From contig NC_084831.1 in assembly GCF_033115175.1 (NCBI RefSeq), positions 76,641,502-76,705,501 on the forward strand: a DNA stretch of 64,000 nt, read 5' to 3'. The notes under the pieces are model-generated. The model did not search any database. It saw nothing but the letters and a program-made list of their open reading frames with translations, and was not told the DNA's origin. This DNA comes from Lepus europaeus (lineage: Eukaryota; Chordata; Mammalia; Lagomorpha; Leporidae). Made by a program: the position numbers and the translations under genes. Within the stretch, counting starts at the first letter, position 1, and each line of letters opens with the position of its first letter. Positions 49,201 to 60,790 of this stretch are shown here, one piece after another.

Positions 49201-49655
49201 TCAGGGAAAAATCTGTATCTTTCTGGTATACAAATGCTTTCGGTACTTTTTCAGCTTAGGCACTGAATCTTTGTCATCCTCACTTCTGTGTCCAAGAAGG
49301 TAATTGACACAAAAGTAATAAAATTCTTCCATATTATTTCTTGGACTACTCATCAAATCTGCCTTCCTCTTGCTGACACTGTGGCCAAATGCAAACAAAA
49401 CTATCCTTGTATGGTTAAATATTTCTTGAAGCAGATCTTCTGAGGTTCGTTTTAGAAAATTCTGCAGTCCAATAAATTCAACATGTTTTGTCAGTTTAGA
49501 ACTTTTCTTTAAAACGTTGAAACTAGAACTGACTCTTTATATCACCAGTACTCCAAAAGCAGACATAATTGGGAAAAGAATGCTTAGACAATCTGAAGGA
49601 ATCACAATTTCTGAGCTTAAAACGGTCTTCATAGCCTTATTTCCAGCTCTTCAAG
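49201..49655 (-). pseudogene. Unidentified possible coding relic
   Basis: I do not recognise this protein. On the minus strand one reading frame runs from about 49,650 to a stop at 49,201 with a single internal stop (at about 49,538). The part after that stop is about 112 codons, of even, protein-like composition: a stretch with TSEDLLQEIFNHTRIVLFAF, then a basic stretch, an aromatic helix-like piece (EEFYYFCVNYLLGH), an acidic turn and a basic end (KLKKYRKHLYTRK). It has no low-complexity or repeat origin visible, no poly(A) tail and no obvious splice sites. It may be a decayed exon, an old retrocopy, or chance. Confidence 0.25.
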
Positions 49656-51835
49656 TAAAAAACTACAATCCAGAAAGTAGCAGTGGTGTGACTGTAGACT
49701 AGGCTTTCTGATTCTTGTCCCAGTCCTCTTGTGTTAGATTTTATTTTCCCAACCTTGTTTTATTATCTATGCTCCTCATTATCTTGTATACATATGTGTG
49801 TATGAAATACTGTGTCATAAGCATGATGAGTTTATTTTGCAATAATCTATATCACTCTGTAATCAAATGTCAATACCAAGATACACTTATCATTTCTAAC
49901 AGTATACCTAGAGCTCTGTAACTATATGTTCTGTATATTTATGTCTCTCAACTCATGGCTTTGGATTTGTCTACTGCTTTAGTGATAAATGGAAAAATCC
50001 ATTGTCTCAACAGGTCATTTTCAGAGCAATTGTCAATAAAAGATTATTCAAATAACACTAAGGCCTGTATATATTTCTAGGAATTCTATATAAATCTCTT
50101 TGTACCTACAGAAGCTATTCTCATATCCACCAAAATAACAAAGGTATCAATCAGTTAATTTCAAAGCAGAAACGACTTCCCTTTTACTGTGGGCCTGTCC
50201 TTTAGATGACATCAATGTCTATAATTAAGGTTTCTAATTTTAAGATGACAAATTTGAATATTCTTCTTGTTAATCAATTTAGGTTTAGAGGAGAAGGGAG
50301 AGGGCAAAGGAAAAGAGAAATGTTTTAATAAAAATAGCCTAAATAGAACATAATTTTAAAAGGCTTGCCACCAATATAATATTTTACAAAATAGAACATC
50401 TCAATTTATCCAAAGACAGGTAATATCCATGTAAAAGTCTTCTGTGAACCCACCAATGTCCTTCAGTCTGTGCTGAGAAGCACCAGCTCTCAGGTTTGGG
50501 GAATAGTTTATCCTCTTAGGTCCACTCAATTCTTGGCCTATAGGCTGAGATTGCCACCAAGGGAGCCAATTAGTGCCAAATATGTTGGTGGTTTTTTGAT
50601 GTAGGAAAATCTCCCCTAAGAACTGGACTGAGATGAGCCATCAAATGATAGTGATTTTCAGTCACTAATGATCTGGGATTTAAATGGAGACTTTTAATTG
50701 GGTTACCAAGCAACCTGCAAATATTTTGGTGATACCTGCTGAGTCAATTGGGTAGTATGTAACCCACTCACTTCTGATTATGTTATCTTTGATGTGAGTA
50801 CATTACATTTTATAAATGATCAGATTGGGTTTTTTTTCCCCTTTGTCATTAGCCTAGAAAAGACATCATTGAGTCTTATGTTCATTCCTTGCATCATGTT
50901 TCCATATGTCCAGAAGAGAGTGAGCAGAGAAAAGAGTGGCTACAGGGAGCAACAAGAAGAAACGGTTCATGAAGCTGTCTTCTCATGCCCCAGGCTCCCT
51001 CTAAGTGGGGTGAGACTTCATGAAATCACAAATGCTACAAAGGAGTATTTTGTAAATTAAAATTCACTTAATTAACAAAGTCAAAATTGTGTGTTGTTTC
51101 CTAGAGCAGTTCTTAAAACATAAAAAGCGAAATGTTGAAGATACTGTTATTATGGTTTTTGTTTCACTGGAGAATTATTTTCAAAGAAAACTTCTTGAAA
51201 AAGCGTTCTGCTTTTCATTGTTTCCAGATGCCTCTGCCAGTCCCTGTGGCCAAACATGTTAACTTTTTCCTGACTGCTATTGTCATTTTCCTCAGTGCTT
51301 CCTGATCAACTGCCTCACAGGGGTTTCCTGCAGGTCCTTAAACTGCAGCCTTCAGTGGTCATTCCCCCATTTTGGGGTTGGCATTATTTCTCCCAGTGTC
51401 TCTGGTCTGCCCTTCTGGCTTTTAGGTAACATTTCACATTGGCTTTCAACCTTCCACTTCTTTAAATACACAGTGGGCTCTTTAGAAATGTTGCTTTTTC
51501 CCTTTGACATGTATGTGTGGTGCAACTCCCCACTGTAGATGAAGCAGTGGCCAGACCTTTGCTTCACTCAGCTTTTCTTCCGTGGTCAGCTTTTCCTTTC
51601 TCCTCAGACACTCATTTGAACTCTTTGTTAATGGGGATTCCTAAGGGAATGTGTGCTCTGTTTGGCTGCCTTTGTGTTTCTTTGAGCACCTTCTTCTCTC
51701 CCTTTGAAAACTTCTCCTGCATAAGATAACGTTAGTAGATCTAACTTTTCTATTCCTAGTTCTATTCCAAATGCAAGCAGTAAAGCAAATGATAACATAA
51801 ATCATAGTGCTTTTTCAAAGACAACATTAATAAGA
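49656..51835. other. Unassigned low-repeat sequence
   Basis: About 2.2 kb with no C-repeat or recognised L1. Short open frames only. No RNA gene or regulatory structure identified. Confidence 0.4.
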
Positions 51836-51960
51836 GCTTTACGGTTCTCGATTGCATTTTACAAATGAGGAAACTGAGGACCCAACATATGAAAAGATTT
51901 GTAACTGGCACATAAACAGTGGGAAATGGCTGAGAATTAAATCCAGTCTAATAAAAACTA
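51836..51960 (+). repeat. MIR fossil
   Basis: 'cattttacaaatgaggaaac', 'tgaggacccaacatatgaaa' and 'gtgggaaatggctgagaatt' follow the MIR core order in sense orientation. A 115-codon open frame overlapping it is therefore not a gene. Confidence 0.6.
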
Positions 51961-52297
51961 ATCAGGTTTTGCAGAGTCCATCATGTTGCCTCTCATTTGA
52001 TCACTGTGCTCCTGACCCAGTTTCTCTTGTCACTAAGTGGTCTAAATGTAAGGCAGAGCAGTACCAGAGTCTGCTTGCTTTATACAGAAATAATCCATTC
52101 ATAAAATACAAAAAAAGGATAATATTATGGCAGAAGGCAATAGAGATACAGACAATGGGAAAAAAAAGTCATGAGAAACATATCATAGGTATAAGCTGAA
52201 GATCCAGTCTTTCACAAGTGGAAAGAATGTCTCAGCTACTCCGTTCATTGAGTACATGTGACTCAGTGTAGTCTTACATGTCAATGTGTCCATAGTT

Positions 52298-52615
52298 GAG
52301 TGGAACTGCAGGCATTGTGGTGCAGGAAGTAAAGTCACTGCTTGGGATACCCTGAATTCCCCAGCAGAATGATCCTGCCTCTACCTCCCATCCAGTTCAC
52401 TGCTATGCTCACCCTGGGAGGCATAGCAGATGATGGCTCAAGTACTTGTGACCCTGCCAACCACATGGGAGATCCAGATGAAGTTCATAAGTCCTGGCTT
52501 CAACCTGACCCAACTTGGCCCAGCCTTAGCTCTTGTAGGCACATGGAGAATGAAAGAGCCTTTCAAATATATAAATATATATAGTCTGCCTTTCAAATAT
52601 ATAAACTTTAAAACA
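52298..52615 (+). mobile_element. CSINE, old
   Basis: 'gaactgcaggcattgtggtg' head, 'ggctcaagtacttgtgaccc' body; the CT region is lost, and a 'cctttcaaatatataaa' tail is duplicated (52,559 and 52,590). Confidence 0.8.
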
Positions 52616-54680
52616 GGGTAAGTGGGAAGATATGTATAAAATAAACAAGAAAAACTTGCACACTTACCTACCAAGGTGCTCTGACAGAGGATTATTCTAC
52701 TAATAAACCTGGAGTTGAAGGAATACTTTTCTGATGTATTTCAAGTTAGCAGTGAGGCTTGGAAAGGTGTCTTGGTAAAGCTTGGAAAAGAAAGCCCCTA
52801 TACTCCTCTTCCAAACTTTCCCAAATGTGAGTTTCACATTGTAACTGTTACAAGATAATTTCCAAGTTCTTTTTATGCCATATAAGGAGCAGGGTCCCCA
52901 TTAAGAGTCTGTACAAGACAGATCCTTAAACCTGAGTTTATTGAAGTTGAAAATGTGATTTTTAGCCATAGCTGAGTTTTTCTTTTTCATTTTTATTATT
53001 TTCCCTTCTTTTTCTTCTTTGAGAGTAATATGGACCAAGCTGAGAATTATGTCCTAATTGTCCTCCTCTTAGTAAAGATCTTTTAGACAAGGGTCAAGTA
53101 GATTTAAATGATTGGCTGCTGGGTTCTTTTTTCCCCCTTTTTTTCTACACTGTCATTCCTTGAAGTAGTGTTAAAGTCCCTTGGTGCTTAACTAGAGATA
53201 ACTATCAAAGAATTGTGTGAATTACAACCTACTGATGCTTAGACTCATCTCCGTATAATGAAAAGAAAGATAATTGGCCTGGGCTATAATCCTGTGAACA
53301 ACATTGTGAAGTTTGGTTTGCAGACTCTCAGGTACCACTGGTCCCTGATTGTTTTTTCAGGTATCTTTGCAAGTGGGATATCGTACTTAGCTATTCTATC
53401 TTTTTATCTCTTGTATGAATAAATTACAGAGTCTTGCTTCTTATCAAAGAAAACATTCACACATCATCTAGGGAACACAAAATATTTTTTTCAGGCCATA
53501 AATTATTCTTAAAGAAAATCTTAGATAAGTTGGGCACTCTTTATGGTGAATGTATGTGTGTTTGTGGGAGAGAAAGAAAATGTGTCTGTTTGATGGCATT
53601 AGTTCTAATGATCATAGACAGACTATGATATCGCCGTCCTACCTGTCAGTCCTTAAAGAAAACTCACCTAGGAAAACAAACAGTCCCTGAAAGTACCCTT
53701 TCTAACTGCTTGACCAACAACTGTGAATGACAATACACACCCAGTTCTTCTCCTAGTGTGTTTTCTTCCAACTTATTGGCAGAGAATGTGATTTTGTGAT
53801 AGAAGATTGGAAAATGACCCCTTGTAATGATGGAATTTACATAAATAAATGCTGATAGCACAAAACAGATAATATGCTGTGGGTATCATCACAATAAGTT
53901 GTCTCCTACTGACACAGAGTCTAAGTTGGAAGCACACAATTATGCAAATCAAACTAATGCCAGTTGCTCATTACTGTCATGGTGGTAAAGGCAAAAACAT
54001 ATCCTCCATAGACAGCTAGAGGCTGGGCCACTAGCCAAAATGTTTGGTTTTGCTGACATAGTAACTGAGTCAACAAAAATAGGATATAATAATAATACAT
54101 CAGAAGAATCCGCATCAGGGAAGACCTGAAGCTTAATGGGCTGTGAATCCTATGTCTGTGCAGAGTGTCCTTTCATTGGTATTGACCCAGAATATGTCTG
54201 CTTCCACATTTGCCAATTCTATAGAAATAGATTACAGAGAAAATTTTTTTTGGACCTGAAATGTCTGTGAGACATTCTATTAGCTTTTCCTAAAACAGAT
54301 GATATGACATTTATAAATAGTTAAATAATGTCACATATCCCAGGCTTAAACACTTCCCAGAATATTTCAGAGTACCTGCTGCTGTTTGATCTAGGTTTGT
54401 CCTGAGTTCTCATTATTGCACTGAGATGTTTTCAAACAATAGATGTTCATTTGCCACATAAGTATCTTCCCTACATTTTAAAAATAGAATAGCTGTTACC
54501 AGGAGAATAGTTAACCCTAGAAAGCAGCTAATGGATGTGTTTTTCACACAGACAAACTTAACAGCAAATGTGGCCTTACCTAGCGTTAGAGGTCAGTGTA
54601 GCAATGACCTCCACTATTCCATCCATCTCTTGTGAGTGACAGTATATCATGCATGGTGAACTAATAGAAAGAATGCCTCC
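52616..54680. other. Unassigned low-repeat sequence
   Basis: About 2.1 kb with no recognised repeat or gene. Confidence 0.4.
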
Positions 54681-55085
54681 TGTTCTTCATCCCCTCTGGC
54701 ATCCACACATTTTGCCTTTACTGACATTTCCGTCAAGAAGTGAGTATATTCCTAGTCCCTTGAATCTGAGTTCAGCCATGTGAATTGCCTTGAACAATGA
54801 ATGCACTGTGCCTAAAGCAGAGATGTAGAGAAGCATGTGTACATTCTCATCTCTACTTATGCTACTTGGCCATTGCTGGCAGAACATGCCTGGCTTCATC
54901 TGATGGGAGGCAGGAGATGGAGGAAGAGAGCTGAATTGTCCTGTCAAAGTCAACCTAGATCACTCAATGGCCAGCCAAACTTCAGACAACTAAGTGGGCC
55001 CAGGTCAGAACCATCTACTTGAGCCCAGTTTAAATCACCCACCTATAGCTTCAGGAATGGACATATACTAAATGTTTTAAGCGCT
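54681..55085 (+). mobile_element. Possible MaLR/ERVL-type LTR
   Basis: 'gttcagccatgtgaattgcc', 'gcatgtgtacattctcatct', 'agctgaattgtcctgtcaaa', 'cactcaatggccagccaaac', 'atactaaatgttttaagc' recall a mammal-wide LTR in sense orientation. Tentative. Confidence 0.35.
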
Positions 55086-56192
55086 TGTGTCTAGTATTGC
55101 TTGTTAAGAATCATTATACTAGTAGATGAATGGAGAGATTTCACAAAATTTTACAAGGTATAAAAAAGAGGCAAAAAAATACACTCTGCAAATAATTTTA
55201 CAAGATTATTCACTGGGTTATCATATTCAAAATAAGCATATAGTAACATGCAAATCAAACCTCAGTGAGATATTGCTTCACACCCACTAGGATAACTATA
55301 ATCAAAGACAGATGATAGGGGCCGGTGCTGTGGCACAGTGGGTTAAAGCCGTGGCCTGAAGCATCGGCATCCCATATGGGCACTGGTTCTAGTCCTGGCT
55401 GCTCCTCTTCCGATCCAGCTCTCTGCTATGGCCTGGAAAAGCAGTAGAAGATGGCCCAAATCTTTGGGCCCCTGCACCCACGTGGGAGATCCGGAAGAAG
55501 CTCCTGGCTCCTGGCTTTGGATCGGCACAGCTCCAGCTGTTGCAAACATTTGGGAAGTGAACCAGCAGATGGAAGACCTCTCTCTGTCTCTACCTCTCTC
55601 TGTAACTCTGACTTTCAAATAAATAAAATAAATATTTGAAAAAAAAGGCAAAAGATAACACATATTAGCAAGGCAGTGGAGGAACTGGAGGAATGTCAAA
55701 TGGTGGAGCCCTGCTGGGTGACTGTTTTAGCAGTCCCTCAAAGTACTAAACTAAACATGGTAATTTTATTTTTGTGCATACGCTCAATGGAAATAAAAAC
55801 CTAGGTCCATGCACAGGCTTACACACAAATGTTCATTAGAGCATGACACAAATAGCCAAAACAGCGATACAACTCAAATGCCAATAAATTGATAAATGAA
55901 TAAACAAAATTTGTTATATCCATACAATGGAATGTTACTCAGCAACAAAAAAAGAATATATGACTATATATGAGTATTGAAAACATTATACTAAGTGAAA
56001 AAAGTCAATCACTGAAAAACCTCAAACTGTAGAATTCCACTTGTACAAAATGTCCAAAATAATCAAATCAGTAGGGAAAGATAATAGATTGAGGCTGATT
56101 GTTATCTAGAGCCGGAGCAAGAGTAGAAGGAATGAAAAGTAACTACTAATGATTACCAGGGCTTTTAATTTGGGTAATAAAAATATAAAAAC
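55086..56192 (+). mobile_element. Ancient L1 ORF2 C-terminus and 3' region
   Basis: 'caaatcaaacctcagtgaga', 'cacccactaggataactata', then after a SINE 'atggtggagccctgctgggt', 'ccaataaattgataaatgaa', 'atacaatggaatgttactca', 'ggtaataaaaatataaaaac'. It resumes at 56,802 after a later insertion ('aattgtggtggtggctgcac', 'aattatatctcaacgaaact'). Confidence 0.75.
55318..55645 (+). mobile_element. CSINE, 'gggttaaagcc' subfamily
   Basis: 'ggggccggtgctgtggcaca' head, 'tggaaaagcagtagaagatg' body, CT-rich tract, tail 'caaataaataaaataaatat'. Flanks show a weak TSD. It is inside the ancient L1. Confidence 0.9.
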
Positions 56193-56590
56193 TGCCCAGT
56201 CCCACTTATTCCACTTTGCCTGACACCCACGATCTGGCTCTGCACAGTCAGACCCGTTCACCAGGTATCTACAGCCAGCCGGCCGGCCCACTCCCCACCT
56301 CAGCCATGGACACCATCAAGAAGAAGATGCAGATGCTGAAGCTGGGCAAGAAAACCATCGACCATGCCGAGCAGGCCGAGGACCATTGCACCAGCTGTGG
56401 CCCAGTTGGAGAAAACCATTGACGATCTGATAGAAACCTTGGCCAGTACCAAGTAGGAAAATGTGGAGATTCACCATACCCTGGACCAGACCCTGTTGGA
56501 ACTCAACAATCTGTGAGGGCTGGTGATGCCCCATTCAGGCTCTGGTTGCCACCTCAATGCAATAAACCCCATGTTATTAATGACCAAAAG
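56193..56590 (+). pseudogene. TPM2: TPM2 (beta-tropomyosin, non-muscle isoform) retrocopy, internally deleted
   Basis: An intron-less relic of a tropomyosin mRNA. A GC-rich 5' UTR leads to ATG at 56,306 and the tropomyosin N-terminus (MDTIKKKMQMLKLGKK, then HAEQAED). After about 36 residues it jumps to the C-terminal end: LEKTIDDLIETLAS, a stop, then ENVEIHHTLDQTLLELNNL and the terminal stop at 56,513-56,515. That last segment is the alternative final exon used in fibroblast/smooth-muscle-type TPM2 transcripts, not the striated-muscle one. A 3' UTR with aataaa (56,562) follows. About 200 residues are missing and the frame shifts at the junction. It cannot encode tropomyosin. Confidence 0.88.
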
Positions 56591-56786
56591 AAAAAATAAT
56601 GAGTATAAAATAAACTAAAAATTTGATCTCTGTAAAGGGTAAGAATGGGAAAGGAAGAGGGAGGAGGAAGAAAGGCAGGAGTATGGGTGGGAGGGAGGTC
56701 GGGGGGAAGAGTCATCATATTCCCAAATCTGTATATATTAAATGCTTGAAGTTGCATTCCTTAAACAAAATAAAATAATAAAAACA
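56591..56786 (+). mobile_element. Rabbit L1 3' UTR joined to the TPM2 retrocopy
   Basis: Directly after the TPM2 3' UTR comes an L1 3' end: 'gagtataaaataaactaaaa', purine tract 56,639-56,716, 'tcatcatattcccaaatctg', 'aaatgcttgaagttgcattc', 'cttaaacaaaataaaataat'. This matches the reverse of 11,533-11,760. The pair is bracketed by aaaaatataaaaac (56,179-56,192) and aaaaagtataaaaac (56,787-56,801). Confidence 0.8.
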
Positions 56787-56801
56787 AAAAAGTATAAAAA
56801 C

Positions 56802-56920
56802 CAATTGTGGTGGTGGCTGCACAACCATGAATACATTAAAACGCATTTAATTGTCAAATTTAAATGAGTGACTGTTATGCTATATAAATTATATCTCAAC
56901 GAAACTGTTAAAAAATATGC
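56802..56920 (+). mobile_element. Ancient L1 3' end, resumed
   Basis: 'caattgtggtggtggctgca', 'aattatatctcaacgaaact', 'gttaaaaaa'. This is the 3' terminus of the ancient L1 interrupted at 56,192. Confidence 0.7.
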
Positions 56921-57640
56921 AGACACTAAAGTTCCTTCTCCTGACCAAAGCATCCCTGTTTTTGTTTTAGCCTCACCTTTTTCTACCTCTCTCAAATTTT
57001 TTGACCTTGACTAGTCTTTATGTCACAGAAATGTAGGTATTGATTGAAAGAGCTTTGTAGTCGAGCAAAGCAAAACAAAATTCTTAGTATCATTTCTATA
57101 GAATGGCGTACTTATTCACTGTATTTGACACATTTAAAAAGTGAAATAATGGAGAACTTTTGACATTCTGTAGGAGATGCTGATTTTCACAGAGTTCCAG
57201 CTCTGTCTTTCCTTATTGTGTTTGCTGTGATACTCATGCCCTGCTGACTCTTAAGATTGATCTGTGAAAAAGAAAGAAACCACTTGTTGTTTCTCAGGGT
57301 CTGCACATCGAGGGCAGCTTCTGTGTGCAAACTGCAGCTGTACCAGGCACACTTGGGACTGTTCCTGATTTGGAGTTCACTGCCTCTCCTCATGTGGCAG
57401 GTTTGAGGTTGAACTTGGCCTTGTCATGTGAATCTCTGCCCACAGTGCTGTCTCCTGCCCTGCCTCCTCTGGTGCTCCTGTCCCCTACTGCTTCCCCAGC
57501 TTTCTTTGGGACCCTCATTATCTTTGTCTAAATGACCACATGTTCCAGACTGATTCATTTGCTTCTGGTTTTCTCCCTCCGGCTCACTCTTCTAATTGCT
57601 CCCAGAATGAATAGTTGTGAAATGGGTATCCTGGCCATTT
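56921..57640. other. Unassigned sequence
   Basis: About 700 bp without a recognised gene or repeat. Open frames below 75 codons. Confidence 0.35.
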
Positions 57641-57790
57641 CATGCTCTTACACACAGAAATTCCATTGGCCTCCTAGTCAGATAGAAATCAAAAATCTGT
57701 AGTGTAATTTTCAAGGGCTTTTATGATCTGACATCCACGTGAAAGGTTGCCACCTTCTTCTCTTTGACACAATAAATGCTTTGCTGTTTT
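57641..57790 (+). repeat. Probable L2 fossil
   Basis: 'attccattggcctcctagtc', 'ttcaagggcttttatgatct', 'gacatccacgtgaaaggttg' resemble the L2 3' region in sense orientation. Confidence 0.45.
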
Positions 57791-58590
57791 CCATTATCCC
57801 ATTAATTGAGTGCTCCCTTGTCTATGTGGGAGATAGAGAATGAAAAATTAAAAATAGTTTGGACATACTGAGGCAAGGGACAACTAGCAAGTTGCTTTTC
57901 AATGGGTACAGCTTCAGTCATTCAAGATGAGACAGCTCTAGAGATCTGCTGAACAGCGTTGTATATATGGTTAACATATTGTACCCAGCACATAAATATT
58001 TTTAAATAAGCCCCTGTCATCCTCCAGAAATACTTTGAAGGCCAGGAGACCTTTCCAAATCTGATATCTGAATGGTTTCATATTTTATATATGGGATCAG
58101 ATACTACTGGATTAGAAACTACTTTTCCTAAACTCATCTGAACTAAGCACTCTCTGTGTTGCCAGCATACACACCACATGTCATGATTTTTCTAGCTTTT
58201 GTCTCATTATTTTTCAAAATCTCAGTCCTTAGCTCATTATGGCCAGTCAACACGTTGCTTTTGGTTTTTACTAGAATTCATTCATTCCTACATCTGCATT
58301 TCTTCCTGTCACTTCCTGCTCTGGTATATAGAATCTGCTGTATAATAAGAAAAGGCTTTATTGTGTATACTTAAGAAATATGACATGATGTTATAGGATA
58401 CATAGAGAGTAAAGAGGTTACTATAGTGAAGCAAATTAACACACTCCTCATCTCACATCATTATTCATTGTATTCTTTGGCTTTTGGGCATGAGCAGTGA
58501 AACTCTATTCAATTAGAATTAAGCCCAAATTCAGTACCAAATTATTACCTATAGTCTTCATGTTATACATAGACTTGCATACTTGGTCAT
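57791..58590. other. Unassigned sequence
   Basis: About 800 bp; nothing recognised. Confidence 0.35.
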
Positions 58591-58665
58591 CCTATGTATC
58601 TGTAATTTGCCCAGTGTCTTGTACACAGTAAGAGCTCAGGAAATGTTTATTAAAACCATGCATAA
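58591..58665 (+). repeat. Short MIR/L2-type fossil
   Basis: 'gtgtcttgtacacagtaaga' and 'gctcaggaaatgtttattaa' match the terminal MIR/L2 motif. Confidence 0.4.
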
Positions 58666-60425
58666 GACAATTAATCAACAGGTTGAAAGGATGAAGTTTT
58701 AGTTGAATTTCTAATGACCTTTGGTGACATTTGAAGTCCCATATCTCTTATCAATCTAACGATGAAAGCTTGCAATAGAGCAAGAATCTTAAAATATGAG
58801 GCCATTCAAATATCCATCCCTCTTACTACCCATTGTTTTTTCCTCTCACAGGTGTCTCTCAAACACTCTCTTCCTACTGGTGGTAGATATTACAGCCCAT
58901 CTAGTGGACATAGCTTAAATTTTTGGCAGACTTCTACCTCTTTCTCAAAATGGTTGTTGATTAATAGCTGAAGTAATCAACCCCAGAGGGAGCCTGAGGT
59001 TTTCAACCAACCCAAAGCCAGTTTCCTCATTCCCATTACCCACCAGAGGACTGCAGAGTTTTCCCTTGACTTTGAACCACTATTTGGTTTTACAGTCCGC
59101 TTGCCTGTGGTTTTGAAACTGAGCATGTCAGCATTTCTTTTTACTGCCTCAGTGTAGTAGCAAATGTGTTTTGTTCTTTCCTTTCAAAAGTGAAGATTGT
59201 ATTTTAAAATCACTTTCTCCCCTAGGGAACCACTCACTCCTAACTCCCTGACAAGTCACGAGGACCTCAAAATTAAGAAAGATGTCTAGAAATGTGAGTT
59301 TGTACAGAAAGGACGAGAAAACCACCCAGACACATAACGGCTGTGTTACGTGCCTGGCTTCTGTCAGGAGAAATGTGTGTCTGAATTTTCAGGCTCATAA
59401 TAGACATGTACAGCTAACTGACTTTTATCTTGCCTCTGTCATATTGATCTATCAGTGAATCTATAATAGAAGATGGGAGCCTGGAACTGAAAAGTAATAA
59501 CCATTGAGATGGATAGCCCAAGCAAAAATGTAGTTTCATGGGGACACTTAGTGCAAAGAACTGTAGATTCATGTCAAGGGGGCATAAGTATCCCCTTCAA
59601 AGCCAACTGTTAAAAACACCTAGTGCACAGCTGACCTGCCTTCAGAAGATGATATGTTTCTGTATTGATTTTCAGAGTTTCAGAACAACAGGAAATAGCC
59701 AAGTGAAAGTTTCTTTGCAGAGCACTAAAAGTAATTTACCTTCTTCCTTTGATTTCAGCTTCAGATTTTGTTTTATGGTTCAAAGTACAAGTGCTTATTT
59801 TTAAAAATTCATTTCTAACTTATGGGGGAAAGCAGCACTGGAGTCTAAAGAAGTGTGGATCAAGAAACAAGCCACAAAATGAAATAAAACAAAACCCTCA
59901 AAATTGCATTAGTGGAGTTGGTTTGTCATTACATGATAAAATTTGTCTTTTAAGCATAGGCCCATTGTTAGGTAGGTAGGATTTTACTATGATCAAAGTG
60001 CTCTGAAGGAGAGATTGAACAACCTATAAAACTCTCTATATGGTGGCTTTAAATTCATTTCTGTTTGGTTTCTGAAATTCTTTTGTATGCCCTTTAATAC
60101 TCACACACACACACACACACCCCAAAAGAAAACAGTCATACTAAAAAGAAGTTGACTTTACAGAAGAAAAACAGTTTACTTCCCAGTGCAAATTGGTACC
60201 ACTTGCATATAACTGATGTTTAGTAAATGTTAACCATGGTGCAATACTAGTAATTTACTATTCCTAAGTATACTTCCTTTTTTTTTCAGACATCATGCAC
60301 TTTATATTCACATAAACTTGCTTTAAACAGTATATCAAGATGCAAGAAAACAAATATCAACTTATTCAATGCCCAACGTTGAAATGTATTCCCACTGTTT
60401 TCAACATTGTTGGCTTTAGGAAGTT
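58666..60425. other. Unassigned low-repeat sequence with a CA microsatellite
   Basis: About 1.8 kb with no C-repeat or L1. A (CA)n tract of about 10 units lies at 60,102-60,121. No gene recognised. Confidence 0.4.
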
Positions 60426-60790
60426 GTATCCGTCAGAGTTCTGGCAAGAAGAAGAACACACATTCAGAAGTGATTAAAGAGTATTTTAACAAAAGCTCAA
60501 AGGGTGGGCAGTTAAAGGAAGTCAACCAATACAGGGAGAGCAACCATTACTGAGGCGCCCAACCACCACCAAGTCTGAAGCAGAAGAGGAGGCAATGTTT
60601 ACAGTCCATGACACTTGAGTCTGAAGGGAGGGCTGCCCAACAGGAGCTGGGGCAGGTGGAAGAGAAACTGAGACACTGCCTACCCATGAACCAGTAGGAA
60701 GAGGCCAAGGGAACAAATACTTGAACATTTCCTTCCTCATGTTCTCCAGTTTCCTGCCAAGCTCTCACATTAACTGTTCCCCAATGAAAG
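60426..60790. repeat. Possible ancient repeat, family unresolved
   Basis: The opening 'gtatccgtcagagttctggc' followed by 'aagaagaacacacattcaga' recalls the start of an old interspersed repeat. The rest is GC-richer than its surroundings. Tentative. Confidence 0.25.

Noticed and set aside
51852..52199. 115-codon open frame as an exon
   Set aside because: Its first third is MIR sequence and the rest has no protein signature.
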